A stretch of 12,476 nucleotides of DNA from an uncultured Lachnospiraceae bacterium. Lineage in GTDB: Bacteria; Bacillota; Clostridia; Lachnospirales; Lachnospiraceae. Shown piece by piece: positions 1-6,645 of this stretch. The translations under genes and the position numbers were made by a program. The DNA lies in assembly GCA_905236275.1 (NCBI GenBank), contig CAJOPI010000260.1:1-12476 (forward strand), read 5' to 3'. The number at the start of each line of letters is the position of its first letter. Positions within the stretch are counted from its first letter, which is position 1. The notes below the pieces were generated by a model that did no database searches, was not told the origin of the DNA, and was given only the letters and a program-made list of their open reading frames with translations.

Positions 1-655
1 GGTAGCCCGTACATTCGCCATAATTTCCATAAATCAGTTCCGTAACGATAGCAAGCCTGTTCGAAATCACAAGCTTCATGAAATATCCGAAAAGCATACG
101 AAAGAGTCCATGTCTTACTCTCTCGTAGTCAAAATCATGTCTTTCCCTGAACTGTCCCAAAAGTCGCCCGGCTCTTCCGATAGGACCGGCAAGAAGCTGA
201 GGGAAGAAGGATACAAAAAGGGCATAATCAATAAAATTCTTCTCAGCTTTTATGTCCCCTCTGTATACGTCGATAAGATAACCTACCACCTGAAATACAT
301 AAAAGGAGATTCCCACAGGAAGAACAACCCTGAAGTCTGTTTTGACTGAAAATATATCCGTAATAAAAGAGAAATATTTAAAGAATATCAGAAGTCCTAT
401 ATTGAAGAAAATACCGGCTGCCGCAGTAAGCCTCATGATCAAAGTCTTTTCCCTGAACCTTTCCAAAGTCCTTGCAAGAACATAAGTGGAAACGGTTGAT
501 GACAGAAGCAGCAAGAGATAATAAGGCTCCTGCGACATATAATAAAAATAGCTTCCGGCAAGAAGCCAGATGTTTCTGTATTTATGCTCCAATAAAAAAT
601 ATATAATCACGATAAGCGGAAAAAAGACCGCAAATGCAACCGAATTAAATATCAT
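1..655 (-). CDS. MBOAT-family O-acyltransferase, N-terminal part (gene runs off the left edge)
   Basis: An open frame of 218 codons starts at ATG 653-655 and has no stop before the window edge, so the C-terminal half, including the MBOAT catalytic histidine, is not visible. An AAGGA ribosome site lies 9 nt upstream. The protein begins with hydrophobic membrane segments (about residues 5-22, 28-40, 44-60 and 76-98). It then has the family block LPVGISFYVFQ (112-122) and SFFPQLLAGPIGRAGRL (149-165), followed by GYFMKLVISNRLA. These blocks match the complete MBOAT at 7905-9383 (PAGISFYTFM, SFFPQVIAGPIGRAPEL), so the two are paralogues. Family members such as AlgI and DltB pass acyl groups across the membrane to an extracellular polymer; the polymer here is unknown. 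The gene is separated from the upstream lipoprotein by a terminator, so it probably has its own promoter. Confidence 0.9.
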   Translation of the reverse strand, partial: MIFNSVAFAVFFPLIVIIYFLLEHKYRNIWLLAGSYFYYMSQEPYYLLLLLSSTVSTYVLARTLERFREKTLIMRLTAAAGIFFNIGLLIFFKYFSFITDIFSVKTDFRVVLPVGISFYVFQVVGYLIDVYRGDIKAEKNFIDYALFVSFFPQLLAGPIGRAGRLLGQFRERHDFDYERVRHGLFRMLFGYFMKLVISNRLAIVTELIYGNYGECTGY

Positions 656-708
656 AAAAACAGTTCCTTACTGAATCCGGGATAATTCCAACAAACAACA
701 CTTTAACA

Positions 709-738
709 ATAATAAACTATAACCCTATCAGATTGCAA
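709..738 (-). promoter_or_regulatory. Possible weak promoter for the left-edge MBOAT gene
   Basis: Reading the minus strand, TTGCAA (733-738) and TATTAT (709-714) are separated by 18 nt. They lie after the upstream terminator and about 55 nt before the MBOAT start. The -10 matches 5 of 6 consensus bases and the -35 only 4 of 6. Some promoter is expected here because the terminator at 776-811 should block transcription from upstream, but this exact choice is uncertain. Confidence 0.35.
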
Positions 739-775
739 GCATAAAAGAAATGCTGATTTTTCTTTCAGCAAAGTC

Positions 776-811
776 AAAAAAAGACCTGTGGAAGTTGATT
801 CCACAGGTCTT
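776..811 (-). terminator. Strong Rho-independent terminator of the STEA-repeat lipoprotein gene
   Basis: A perfect 13-bp inverted repeat, AAGACCTGTGGAA (781-793) with TTCCACAGGTCTT (799-811), encloses a 5-nt loop. On the minus strand it runs straight into seven T residues (776-782, partly overlapping the stem). It lies about 20 nt beyond the stop codon at 833-835. This is a textbook intrinsic terminator. Confidence 0.93.
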
Positions 812-832
812 AAATATCCGAAAATCTTCGAA

Positions 833-1156
833 TTACTCTGCCTCAGTTGAAGCTGCCTCTGTTGAAGCCTCTTCTGTAGCTTCTGTTGAAGCTTCCTCAG
901 TAGCCTCTGTTGAAGCCTCCTCTGTAGCCTCAGTAGCCTCTGTTGAAACTTCCTCAGTTGACTCAGTAGCCTCTGTTGAAACCTCCTCAGATGCTTCTGT
1001 TGAAGCTGCCTCTGTTGATGCTGCCTCAGTTGAAGCTGCTTCTGTTGATGCAACAGTAGCCTCTGTTGAAGCGTCAGATGAAGCAGAACCACAACCCATC
1101 ATAAGTGTAGCTGCAACCATAGCTGATACCATTACCATAGCAATCTTGTTTCTCAT
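833..1156 (-). CDS. Low-complexity acidic lipoprotein built from S-T-E-A repeats
   Basis: This encodes 107 residues. The start chosen is ATG 1154-1156, because AGGAGG lies 9 nt upstream and a signal peptide begins exactly there. An upstream in-frame ATG at 1232-1234 has no such support and would put an implausible segment before the signal peptide. Residues 1-21 form a lipoprotein signal peptide ending LMMG-C22, with C22 the lipid-modified residue. Everything after it is low complexity: eleven STEA units and several TEEA/TEEV units, made almost only of S, T, E, A, V, D and G, with no lysine or arginine. The mature protein should be strongly acidic and extended, possibly a glycosylated surface stalk or spacer. 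There is no recognisable enzymatic domain. It is monocistronic, with a consensus promoter and a strong terminator, so high expression is plausible. I recognise the lipoprotein class but not a specific function. Confidence 0.88.
   Translation of the reverse strand: MRNKIAMVMVSAMVAATLMMGCGSASSDASTEATVASTEAASTEAASTEAASTEASEEVSTEATESTEEVSTEATEATEEASTEATEEASTEATEEASTEAASTEAE
836..1069 (-). repeat. Degenerate 15/30-nt coding tandem repeat (STEA units)
   Basis: The 3' part of the lipoprotein gene is an array of near-identical units reading TCAACAGAGGCT with variants, in phase with the S-T-E-A peptide. Unit length alternates mainly between 15 nt (ASTEA) and longer TEEASTEA blocks. Synonymous third-base changes (ACA/ACT, GAG/GAA, GCT/GCA) are common. 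This suggests selection on the peptide rather than very recent slippage. The repeat also removes stop codons from other frames, which creates spurious open frames on both strands. Confidence 0.9.
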
Positions 1157-1177
1157 AATAATTTTCCTCCTAATATC

Positions 1178-1233
1178 ATATGTCCTGTTGACATATCTTC
1201 TCAAAAATAATATCCGCTGCAAGCTCTCTTGCA
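1178..1233 (-). promoter_or_regulatory. Two small hairpins in the leader of the STEA lipoprotein mRNA
   Basis: The roughly 80-nt predicted leader holds two perfect inverted repeats. One is TGCAAG/CTTGCA with a 4-nt loop (1218-1233). The other is ATATGTC/GACATAT with a 5-nt loop (1178-1196), ending about 8 nt before the AGGAGG site. They may stabilise the message or affect ribosome access. No known riboswitch class was recognised. Confidence 0.45.
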
Positions 1234-1244
1234 ACTGTGATGTT

Positions 1245-1273
1245 AGTATAACCCATGAGGAGGTATTTGTAAA
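1245..1273 (-). promoter_or_regulatory. Sigma-A-like promoter of the STEA lipoprotein gene
   Basis: On the minus strand TTTACA (1268-1273) and TATACT (1245-1250) are separated by exactly 17 nt. Each box is close to consensus (TTGACA/TATAAT). Transcription would start near 1238, giving a leader of about 80 nt before the ATG at 1156. Confidence 0.75.
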
Positions 1274-1290
1274 CAGATTTTGAGAAATTT

Positions 1291-1326
1291 ATGAACATTT
1301 TAGATTTTTGTTCATTTTTCGTTCAT
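1291..1326 (-). promoter_or_regulatory. Candidate operator: repeated ATGAAC/GTTCAT motifs upstream of the promoter
   Basis: Three copies of the hexamer sit just upstream of the -35 box. In plus-strand orientation these are ATGAAC at 1291-1296 and GTTCAT at 1310-1315 and 1321-1326. The last two are direct repeats 11 bp apart, one helical turn. The first two form a 7-bp inverted repeat (ATGAACA/TGTTCAT). A partial copy, GTTCAA, occurs at 1350-1355. The arrangement resembles binding sites of OmpR-type response regulators, but the region is AT-rich and chance is possible. Confidence 0.35.
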
Positions 1327-1404
1327 CTCATTGCCATTTTAAACAAATTGTTCAAACATTAGTCATTTTTATTGTGCAAGGTTGCAGATACAATTTCGAA
1401 TATA

Positions 1405-2403
1405 TTATCCTTTTGCCTTCAAATTTGCAAGTTCAGTTGCAGCAGTGGGAGAAAGCAGGGTTTCAAATCTATAGATTATATATCCGGAATAACCCTGAGC
1501 CCTTGCCTTGTCAACCTGTGTTGCAAGGTTTGTATTCGAAAGAGACCATCCCGGATCGTAGGAAAGCGGCTGACCACATTTATATGCTGCAAGTCCTACA
1601 TAAATGGGAATTCCCGCCTTATCAATAGCCTTCCATGCAGCAAGCCTGTTGGAATACATAGTTGTTGAGGCAGAAGCACCATACTGGTCTGACCAGTATA
1701 TCTGCGGACAGATATAATCCACGTATCCTGTAGTCGAAAGCCATGTATTTACATCAGCTCCTGATGCAAGAACATTCTGGATATTTCCCTGCGGTGATAT
1801 TCCGAATATCTTGCCGGAAGCCTCACACACGCTGTGAACACTTGAAACCATTGAACTTATTGTTGCTGTTCCTACAGGAGGGAAATAATCATCAAAGTGA
1901 ATACCATCTACAGCATAATTATTAACAATTTCCTGTACGCCAGCAACAATATTATCATTTGTTGCAAGTGCGGCATTTCCCGTAATTACACCGTTCCTGT
2001 ATCCATAAGGATTTATCCATGCATGGAAGGCCAGCCCTTTGTTGTGTGCAATGCTCACCATATCACTTAAGGGATCAAAGCCCGGATTTCCGTTAAGCAT
2101 TACGGTACTCCACGGATACACAGCTGAAGGATAAATCGCATCATTGTGAGATCGTACATGTACCATGATCGAGTTACAGCCCTGTGCCAGTACAGTATCG
2201 CACATTGAGGAAAACGAGGCATCAAACGAGGCCTGATCCTTGCCCTTCAGATAGGTCTGGATATCAAGAAACGAAATCCACACACCCTTTAACCCGCTTG
2301 TTGCTGTTGCTGCCTGAGCAGTCACCGGCATAGCCGCCGTAAGAACTGTGGCTGCCGTCAGCACAGCTGCCATAAGCTTCCTTATTAAGCCTTTCTTTTT
2401 CAT
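1405..2403 (-). CDS. Secreted glycoside-hydrolase-like family 10 protein (GHL10, YngK-like)
   Basis: This encodes 332 residues. The start at 2401-2403 is preferred to the in-frame ATG at 2416-2418, because AAAGGAG lies between the two and is 5 nt from the chosen ATG. Residues 1-31 are a signal peptide with a KKK start, a long hydrophobic core and cleavage near AQA-A. The rest fits a TIM-barrel of the GHL10 family (PF02638). Its marks are LKGVWISF near 38-45, MVHVRSHNDAIYPS (80-93), HAWINPYG (127-134), the family signature DGIHFDDYFPP (166-176) and YICPQIYW (230-237). The acidic residues of the DGIHFDDY block are probably catalytic or substrate-binding. Family members act on extracellular glycans, some on peptidoglycan fragments, but the substrate here is unknown. 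The gene starts 11 nt after the upstream lipoprotein gene stops and is almost certainly co-transcribed with it. Confidence 0.88.
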   Translation of the reverse strand: MKKKGLIRKLMAAVLTAATVLTAAMPVTAQAATATSGLKGVWISFLDIQTYLKGKDQASFDASFSSMCDTVLAQGCNSIMVHVRSHNDAIYPSAVYPWSTVMLNGNPGFDPLSDMVSIAHNKGLAFHAWINPYGYRNGVITGNAALATNDNIVAGVQEIVNNYAVDGIHFDDYFPPVGTATISSMVSSVHSVCEASGKIFGISPQGNIQNVLASGADVNTWLSTTGYVDYICPQIYWSDQYGASASTTMYSNRLAAWKAIDKAGIPIYVGLAAYKCGQPLSYDPGWSLSNTNLATQVDKARAQGYSGYIIYRFETLLSPTAATELANLKAKG

Positions 2404-2414
2404 AATTACTCCTT

Positions 2415-3101
2415 TCATTTAGCAGGCGCATAAACTCCCGCATAGGCATTTATATTACCATTGTTCGCAATTTTCAGCGAACCATCGGTTTCGAATGAAA
2501 ATTCAAGTGAAACATCATCATCCTCGTAAGAAGCACTGTTTCCACTGACTGCTGCGACACCGGCAAACACTCTTTTACCATCTTCATCGGTAAAGTTGAA
2601 TTCAAAGGAATTGCCATCGCCCGGTTCAAGACTTACTGTCATTTCATCAAGCTTGAAGGAGCCTTCCCATGAAACCTCGGCATCCCTTTCAGGATTATAA
2701 AGCTCAAAATTCTTGAAATCCGAAATCTCATCCTTTTCAAGATCGTACACATAAACCTCGCCGGATACCGCATTAACTGCAAGCATCTGCTCCATTTCAT
2801 TTTCTTCAGAATCAAGAACAGTATAGGTGTAATAATAATCCTCATCCACCATGGTTTCAGTATCAAAGATAGCACTGCATCCAAGTCCGTCAAGCTTTTC
2901 TTCAAGAAGCGAATTTGCATCTTCTTTGCTTATTTCATCAGGTTCAACCGGCTCCTCACTTTCAATTTCATCTTCAGCTTCACCGGTATCAACCATTATT
3001 GTCGCTTCTGTTTCTTCTTTGCTTGCCTTTTGACCATTACACGCCGTCATCAGTGCCATTGCCGCTATAAGGGTCGCCATAAATAAATTCTTCCTAAACA
3101 T
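2415..3101 (-). CDS. Lipoprotein of unknown function with two beta-rich regions
   Basis: This encodes 228 residues. The start at 3099-3101 is supported by GGAGG at 3106-3110 and by a signal peptide beginning there. A longer in-frame start at 3161 would lie inside the terminator hairpin of the upstream gene and is rejected. The signal peptide (1-20) ends LMTA-C21, a lipobox, so C21 should be lipidated. Residues 25-60 are an acidic linker (many E and D). Residues 57-130 alternate a helix with YTYTVLD, LAVNAVSGEVYVYD and similar strands, which resembles PepSY-type domains though no match can be asserted. Residues 144-228 are beta-rich and end NINAYAGVYAPAK, a pattern common in Clostridial lipoproteins. 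It lies 77 nt from the amidase gene and 11 nt before the GHL10 gene, so it probably works with envelope enzymes, perhaps by binding or inhibiting them. Confidence 0.85.
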   Translation of the reverse strand: MFRKNLFMATLIAAMALMTACNGQKASKEETEATIMVDTGEAEDEIESEEPVEPDEISKEDANSLLEEKLDGLGCSAIFDTETMVDEDYYYTYTVLDSEENEMEQMLAVNAVSGEVYVYDLEKDEISDFKNFELYNPERDAEVSWEGSFKLDEMTVSLEPGDGNSFEFNFTDEDGKRVFAGVAAVSGNSASYEDDDVSLEFSFETDGSLKIANNGNINAYAGVYAPAK

Positions 3102-3125
3102 ACTGCCTCCAATCCGTCTCTTATG

Positions 3126-3166
3126 AAAAAACTTTTTGACAGTGAAAAAACGCACTGCCAAAAAGT
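3126..3166 (-). terminator. Intrinsic terminator after the amidase gene
   Basis: On the minus strand ACTTTTTGGCAGTG (3153-3166) pairs with CACTGTCAAAAAGT (3131-3144) across an 8-nt loop. That is 14 pairs with one G-U. A run of six T residues follows (3126-3131). It begins 12 nt after the amidase stop codon. No obvious promoter lies between it and the next gene at 3101, so some read-through is likely. Confidence 0.88.
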
Positions 3167-3178
3167 AATTTCAAATTC

Positions 3179-6100
3179 TTATTTATTCCAGTAATTTATA
3201 ATTGCATTTGCTTCAGCCTTTGCAGCCTTTTTCTGATAACTGCTGCTCGTAAGCTTTTCAAGATCTGACGAATTCGTCATGAAAGCATGTTCAACTATCA
3301 GCGCAGGTATTCCCTTGGCAGCCGAAGTACGAATTACCGAATAATAATCTCCGTTGTCACCGGTTTTGGTCTTTGCACCTCTGTTGGTCGTATCAAATGC
3401 ATCCGATACTGCAGAACTTATCTTGGTCGCAAGAGTCTTCTTTGCACAGGAAGACTTGATCGAGTAGTAAACCTCAGTACCCTTCGCAGAACTTGAACCG
3501 GAATTGCAGTGAATGCTGACAAAAAGATTACATCCCTTATTACTTGCATAATCTGTTCTGTCCGTAAGTGACACATAGGTATCATCTGTCCTCGTATAAT
3601 ATACCTTTGCACCTGCATCCTCGAGGTAGCCTCCCACAAGCTTTGCAAGTGTGAGATTTATATCCTTCTCATCATAGCCGCCCGACGATGCACCATCATC
3701 ACTTCCGCCATGACCCGGATCGATGCAGACCACAAGACTTGAGCTGTCAGAATCATCCGAATCTCCTGAGCTGCCGGAGTCACTTGATTTAGCCTTAACC
3801 TTGATTCTTGCCTTTGTATAGACATTGGTAGGATCTGACTTTGATCTTGCATAAAGGTAAATATATTTAGAGGTTGAAAGCTTCTTCACACCTGTAAGCT
3901 TTCCGTAACTGTCAACCTTCACATAAGTTGATATGCTGTCAACGTCATCTGATTCAAGTGAATACTCAATCGCATCATTTGTAGTCTTTTTAGGTGTATA
4001 CTTCAGTACAGTTTTCAGGCTTGAGCCTACAGCTACGGTATAGGTACTCTTCTTGAATTTGATTGACGCAGGATTCATATAATCAACCGTCGCAGGCTCA
4101 CCAAGAACGTATCCCTTTTCACCAATACTTGTGTTAGACTCGTTGTAGTATACAGAGGAAACCCTGTACTCAACCATTTCACCATTTGGAATCTTATCAC
4201 CAAGCGTATTTCTGTACTTTTTCTTAGAAGATGTTGTTCCTGATGTATAAGTACTCAACGGTACAAGCCATGTCTCTTCACCATCTTCCGTATCATATTT
4301 CTTTGTCGTCTTATTGTAGGTATACAACTGTCTTGAAACAACATAACCTACAATATGACTTCCGTAATCACTTGTATCATAGTCCCAGTCAAGTTTTGCA
4401 TCAGCTCTTGCTTCACTGTCCTCATAATACTCTGCCGTAAGGTTTGTAGGTGCTTCAGGTCTGCCAAACTCACTTACTACCTCAGAAGTTACACCGGCAT
4501 TACCATTCACATCCTCAGTATCATCAGTAGCATACCCGCCTGTATAGGCTGTAACCCTGAAATAATAGGGTATTCCCATAGGTATATCAGTTATCTCTAC
4601 CTTACGGCTTGTATACCAGCTCTTATAGGAGCCTGTAGTCTTACTTGTAACAAATTTCTTTACATATACTCCATTTGTTGACGCAGAGAAATCCGGGTCG
4701 GTCGAATACTCAATAAGATAGCCTGTTGCCTTCTTCACCTTTGTATAGGTAAAATGTATTGCATGCATTCCATCTGAGAAACCTTCAACCTCAGGTGCAC
4801 TTCCACTTGTCAGCTTGACCTTTTTCCATGTCGTATATGAACTTGCAGGAACCGTATAAGTCTTTCCGTAATCACTGATGGTAAATTCCGGAGCAGCAAC
4901 GCGGAAGAAGAATGTAACGTTTTTCTGCTTCGCGATCGTCACATTCGTACCGCCCGCATCATAGTAATGCAGCGTCTGAATACCCGTACTCTTCTTCGTA
5001 TATTTTGCCTGAGTCATGGATGAAGCAGCAACAGTCATCGTCTCGCTGTTTGACTTGCTTCTTGCTGCATGCTGGATTATATAGTTACTGTTTCCCGTAT
5101 TTGCAAACTGGAGGTCAACATAAGCAAAATTTGCACCACTCTGTGCAGCTATCATTCGCGGCGTGCACTGAACATATCCCGGTGTCTCACTCACACCATA
5201 GGTGCCTGCACCGTCAGTACCATACGCTATGATCTTATAAACCAGATTTCCGCTTGCAGTTACTGCATCATAAGCCGCCGTATCAATATAGTTAAGCTTC
5301 TTCTGCTTCTCTGCAAGTGCCGTCCAGCTCGAATCCGAATTCATTCGGAAAATACTGTAGCTGAGCTTCTTGGCATTTACAGGCTTCTTCCATGAAACCT
5401 TTACTCTGCCCTTTGCATCCATTACAGCTTTAACCTTACGGACATCACCCATAGCATTGACATCCTCGTCAAAGCCACTCGTAACCGTCAAAGTACCATA
5501 GTTAAGATTCAGGGAATAATTATCAAGATCGGTATTTTTTCCGGCTTTTACAGTAAAAGTATTATCTGAAACTCCCACAGCCGAAACCGAACCTGTAAAC
5601 TCATATTCGAAGCTGTCATCACCCGGAAGTGAAGGTTCTGATTCAAGTTCATGGGCAACTAAAGGCTCATCAAGCGTTGATGTACCATCTGTAATGGTCT
5701 TACTTGCACTTTTCGATGTAAGAGTAAGCTCTATCGGAGTAATAGTATATTTAAAGTCGGCCTCCTTAGTTACAGAGCTGTCTCCCTTCACAGCCGATGC
5801 AACAACTTTAACGCTGTATTCTCCGGCATCAGCAGGCATAAAGCTGTCAAGATCAGTCTTTGTATTTCCACTTACAGTATAGGAGAACTTAACCTTCTTC
5901 TCATATCCGTCACAGTTTTCGAAAACAATATCAGGCGAAACTGTTTTCGCACTGTCATCAAATTCTACTTTATTATTCTTTTCTATATCACCGGTATCAA
6001 TCGTGATGGAAGGTTCAGGAACTTCATCATCGGACACACTGTTATCCGACGTAGTGTCTTCAGATACACTGTCACCCGACACACTGCCCTCAGATACAGT

Positions 6101-6442
6101 CTCTGAAGCAGTTTCAACTGTCTCATTGCTTGAAACACTCTCCGCTTCATCTGCGCTGACTGAAGCAGTTTCTTCAGCAGAAGCTTCTTCAGCCGACGAC
6201 TCACTTACCGTATCAGCTGTCTCTTCATCTTCTTCCGAACTCTCTGCTGTCTGAGCGCTCAGACTGTCCAAGCTCACAGCATCAGTACTTAATGAGTCAG
6301 TTCTTAATGAATCAACACTGACCGCTGAACCTTCACTAACGGAACTCTTTGCAGCAGCCCATGATAACTCTCCGGAGTTCGTACCGAAAAGCAGGCTGAC
6401 AGAAATAAGAAGCGCCGTTAAAGACTTTAACCTCTTCTTCAT
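3179..6442 (-). CDS. Large secreted N-acetylmuramoyl-L-alanine amidase (Amidase_3) with adhesin-like beta domains
   Basis: This encodes 1087 residues. The ATG at 6440-6442 lies 5 nt after GGAGG; the in-frame ATG 12 nt upstream overlaps that ribosome site and is rejected. Residues 1-31 are a signal peptide (KKR start, cleavage near SWAAA). Residues 34-142 are a Ser/Glu/Asp-rich low-complexity stretch with SVSxDS-like units. Residues 143-322 look like MBG/YDG-type beta repeats (PADAGEYSVKV, ITPIELTLTS). Residues 331-785 hold about four FnIII-like domains (VKVSWKKP, YKIIAYG, PYYFRVTAYT, VEYRVSSVYY). Residues 789-886 are Big_2-like and 886-903 a Ser/Asp linker. Residues 904-1087 are the catalytic domain: IDPGHGG (H911), DEKDIN (E925) and SIHCN (H978) supply the zinc ligands, and VEHAFMTN (E1051) the catalytic glutamate. 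It should cut the amide bond between MurNAc and L-Ala in the cell wall. It has its own promoter and terminator. Confidence 0.93.
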   Translation of the reverse strand: MKKRLKSLTALLISVSLLFGTNSGELSWAAAKSSVSEGSAVSVDSLRTDSLSTDAVSLDSLSAQTAESSEEDEETADTVSESSAEEASAEETASVSADEAESVSSNETVETASETVSEGSVSGDSVSEDTTSDNSVSDDEVPEPSITIDTGDIEKNNKVEFDDSAKTVSPDIVFENCDGYEKKVKFSYTVSGNTKTDLDSFMPADAGEYSVKVVASAVKGDSSVTKEADFKYTITPIELTLTSKSASKTITDGTSTLDEPLVAHELESEPSLPGDDSFEYEFTGSVSAVGVSDNTFTVKAGKNTDLDNYSLNLNYGTLTVTSGFDEDVNAMGDVRKVKAVMDAKGRVKVSWKKPVNAKKLSYSIFRMNSDSSWTALAEKQKKLNYIDTAAYDAVTASGNLVYKIIAYGTDGAGTYGVSETPGYVQCTPRMIAAQSGANFAYVDLQFANTGNSNYIIQHAARSKSNSETMTVAASSMTQAKYTKKSTGIQTLHYYDAGGTNVTIAKQKNVTFFFRVAAPEFTISDYGKTYTVPASSYTTWKKVKLTSGSAPEVEGFSDGMHAIHFTYTKVKKATGYLIEYSTDPDFSASTNGVYVKKFVTSKTTGSYKSWYTSRKVEITDIPMGIPYYFRVTAYTGGYATDDTEDVNGNAGVTSEVVSEFGRPEAPTNLTAEYYEDSEARADAKLDWDYDTSDYGSHIVGYVVSRQLYTYNKTTKKYDTEDGEETWLVPLSTYTSGTTSSKKKYRNTLGDKIPNGEMVEYRVSSVYYNESNTSIGEKGYVLGEPATVDYMNPASIKFKKSTYTVAVGSSLKTVLKYTPKKTTNDAIEYSLESDDVDSISTYVKVDSYGKLTGVKKLSTSKYIYLYARSKSDPTNVYTKARIKVKAKSSDSGSSGDSDDSDSSSLVVCIDPGHGGSDDGASSGGYDEKDINLTLAKLVGGYLEDAGAKVYYTRTDDTYVSLTDRTDYASNKGCNLFVSIHCNSGSSSAKGTEVYYSIKSSCAKKTLATKISSAVSDAFDTTNRGAKTKTGDNGDYYSVIRTSAAKGIPALIVEHAFMTNSSDLEKLTSSSYQKKAAKAEANAIINYWNK

Positions 6443-6481
6443 TATTGCCTCCATATAAAACTATAAATACATATAACTCCT

Positions 6482-6544
6482 GACAGTACGACTATTGCCA
6501 CACATAATAGAGCGTTCTGTCCCGTAAACAAGACCAAATCTTGT
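6482..6544 (-). promoter_or_regulatory. Two hairpins in the amidase mRNA leader
   Basis: The predicted leader (6443 to about 6551) holds an imperfect 40-nt hairpin at 6482-6521. Its arms are GACAG/CTGTC, ACG/CGT and CTATT/AATAG, interrupted by small mismatches. A perfect 6-bp hairpin, ACAAGA/TCTTGT, lies at 6528-6544. No T-run follows either, so they are not terminators. They may govern stability or translation; no known riboswitch was recognised. The remaining bases between 6443 and 6645 show only AT-rich sequence and the promoter. Confidence 0.4.
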
Positions 6545-6557
6545 ATACTTTCAATTT

Positions 6558-6586
6558 AATATAGCACGAAACAAGAATTATGTCAT
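6558..6586 (-). promoter_or_regulatory. Sigma-A-like promoter of the amidase gene
   Basis: On the minus strand ATGACA (6581-6586) and TATATT (6558-6563) are 17 nt apart, each matching 5 of 6 consensus bases. Transcription would start near 6551, about 108 nt before the ATG. A second candidate nearer the gene (TTGTTT, 16 nt, TATTAT, around 6503-6530) is weaker. Confidence 0.65.
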
Positions 6587-6645
6587 TATCATTTCATAGA
6601 AATTTAACATTTTTTATTGTTGTTTTATGATCAAATCGTAAAAAG

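Noticed and set aside
110..349. Plus-strand open frame of 79 codons
   Set aside because: It lies opposite the well-supported MBOAT reading frame, whose protein motifs are clear, and has no recognisable product.
836..1069. A possible CRISPR array
   Set aside because: The repeats are contiguous and in coding phase with no unique spacers, so this is a protein-coding tandem repeat.
750..1283. A plus-strand open frame of 177 codons rich in SVEA/SVAS repeats, and a minus-strand Gln/Leu-rich frame at 703-1092
   Set aside because: Both are other-frame readings of the STEA-coding repeat, which lacks stop codons in several frames. Neither has a signal or ribosome site comparable to the lipoprotein gene at 833-1156.
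2415..3161. A longer start (3161) for the lipoprotein at 2415-3101
   Set aside because: It would put coding sequence through the terminator hairpin at 3126-3166 and bury the lipoprotein signal peptide after 20 extra residues.
6443..6551. A known riboswitch in the amidase leader
   Set aside because: No recognisable core of c-di-GMP, SAM, TPP, lysine or other common classes was found; only simple hairpins are present.
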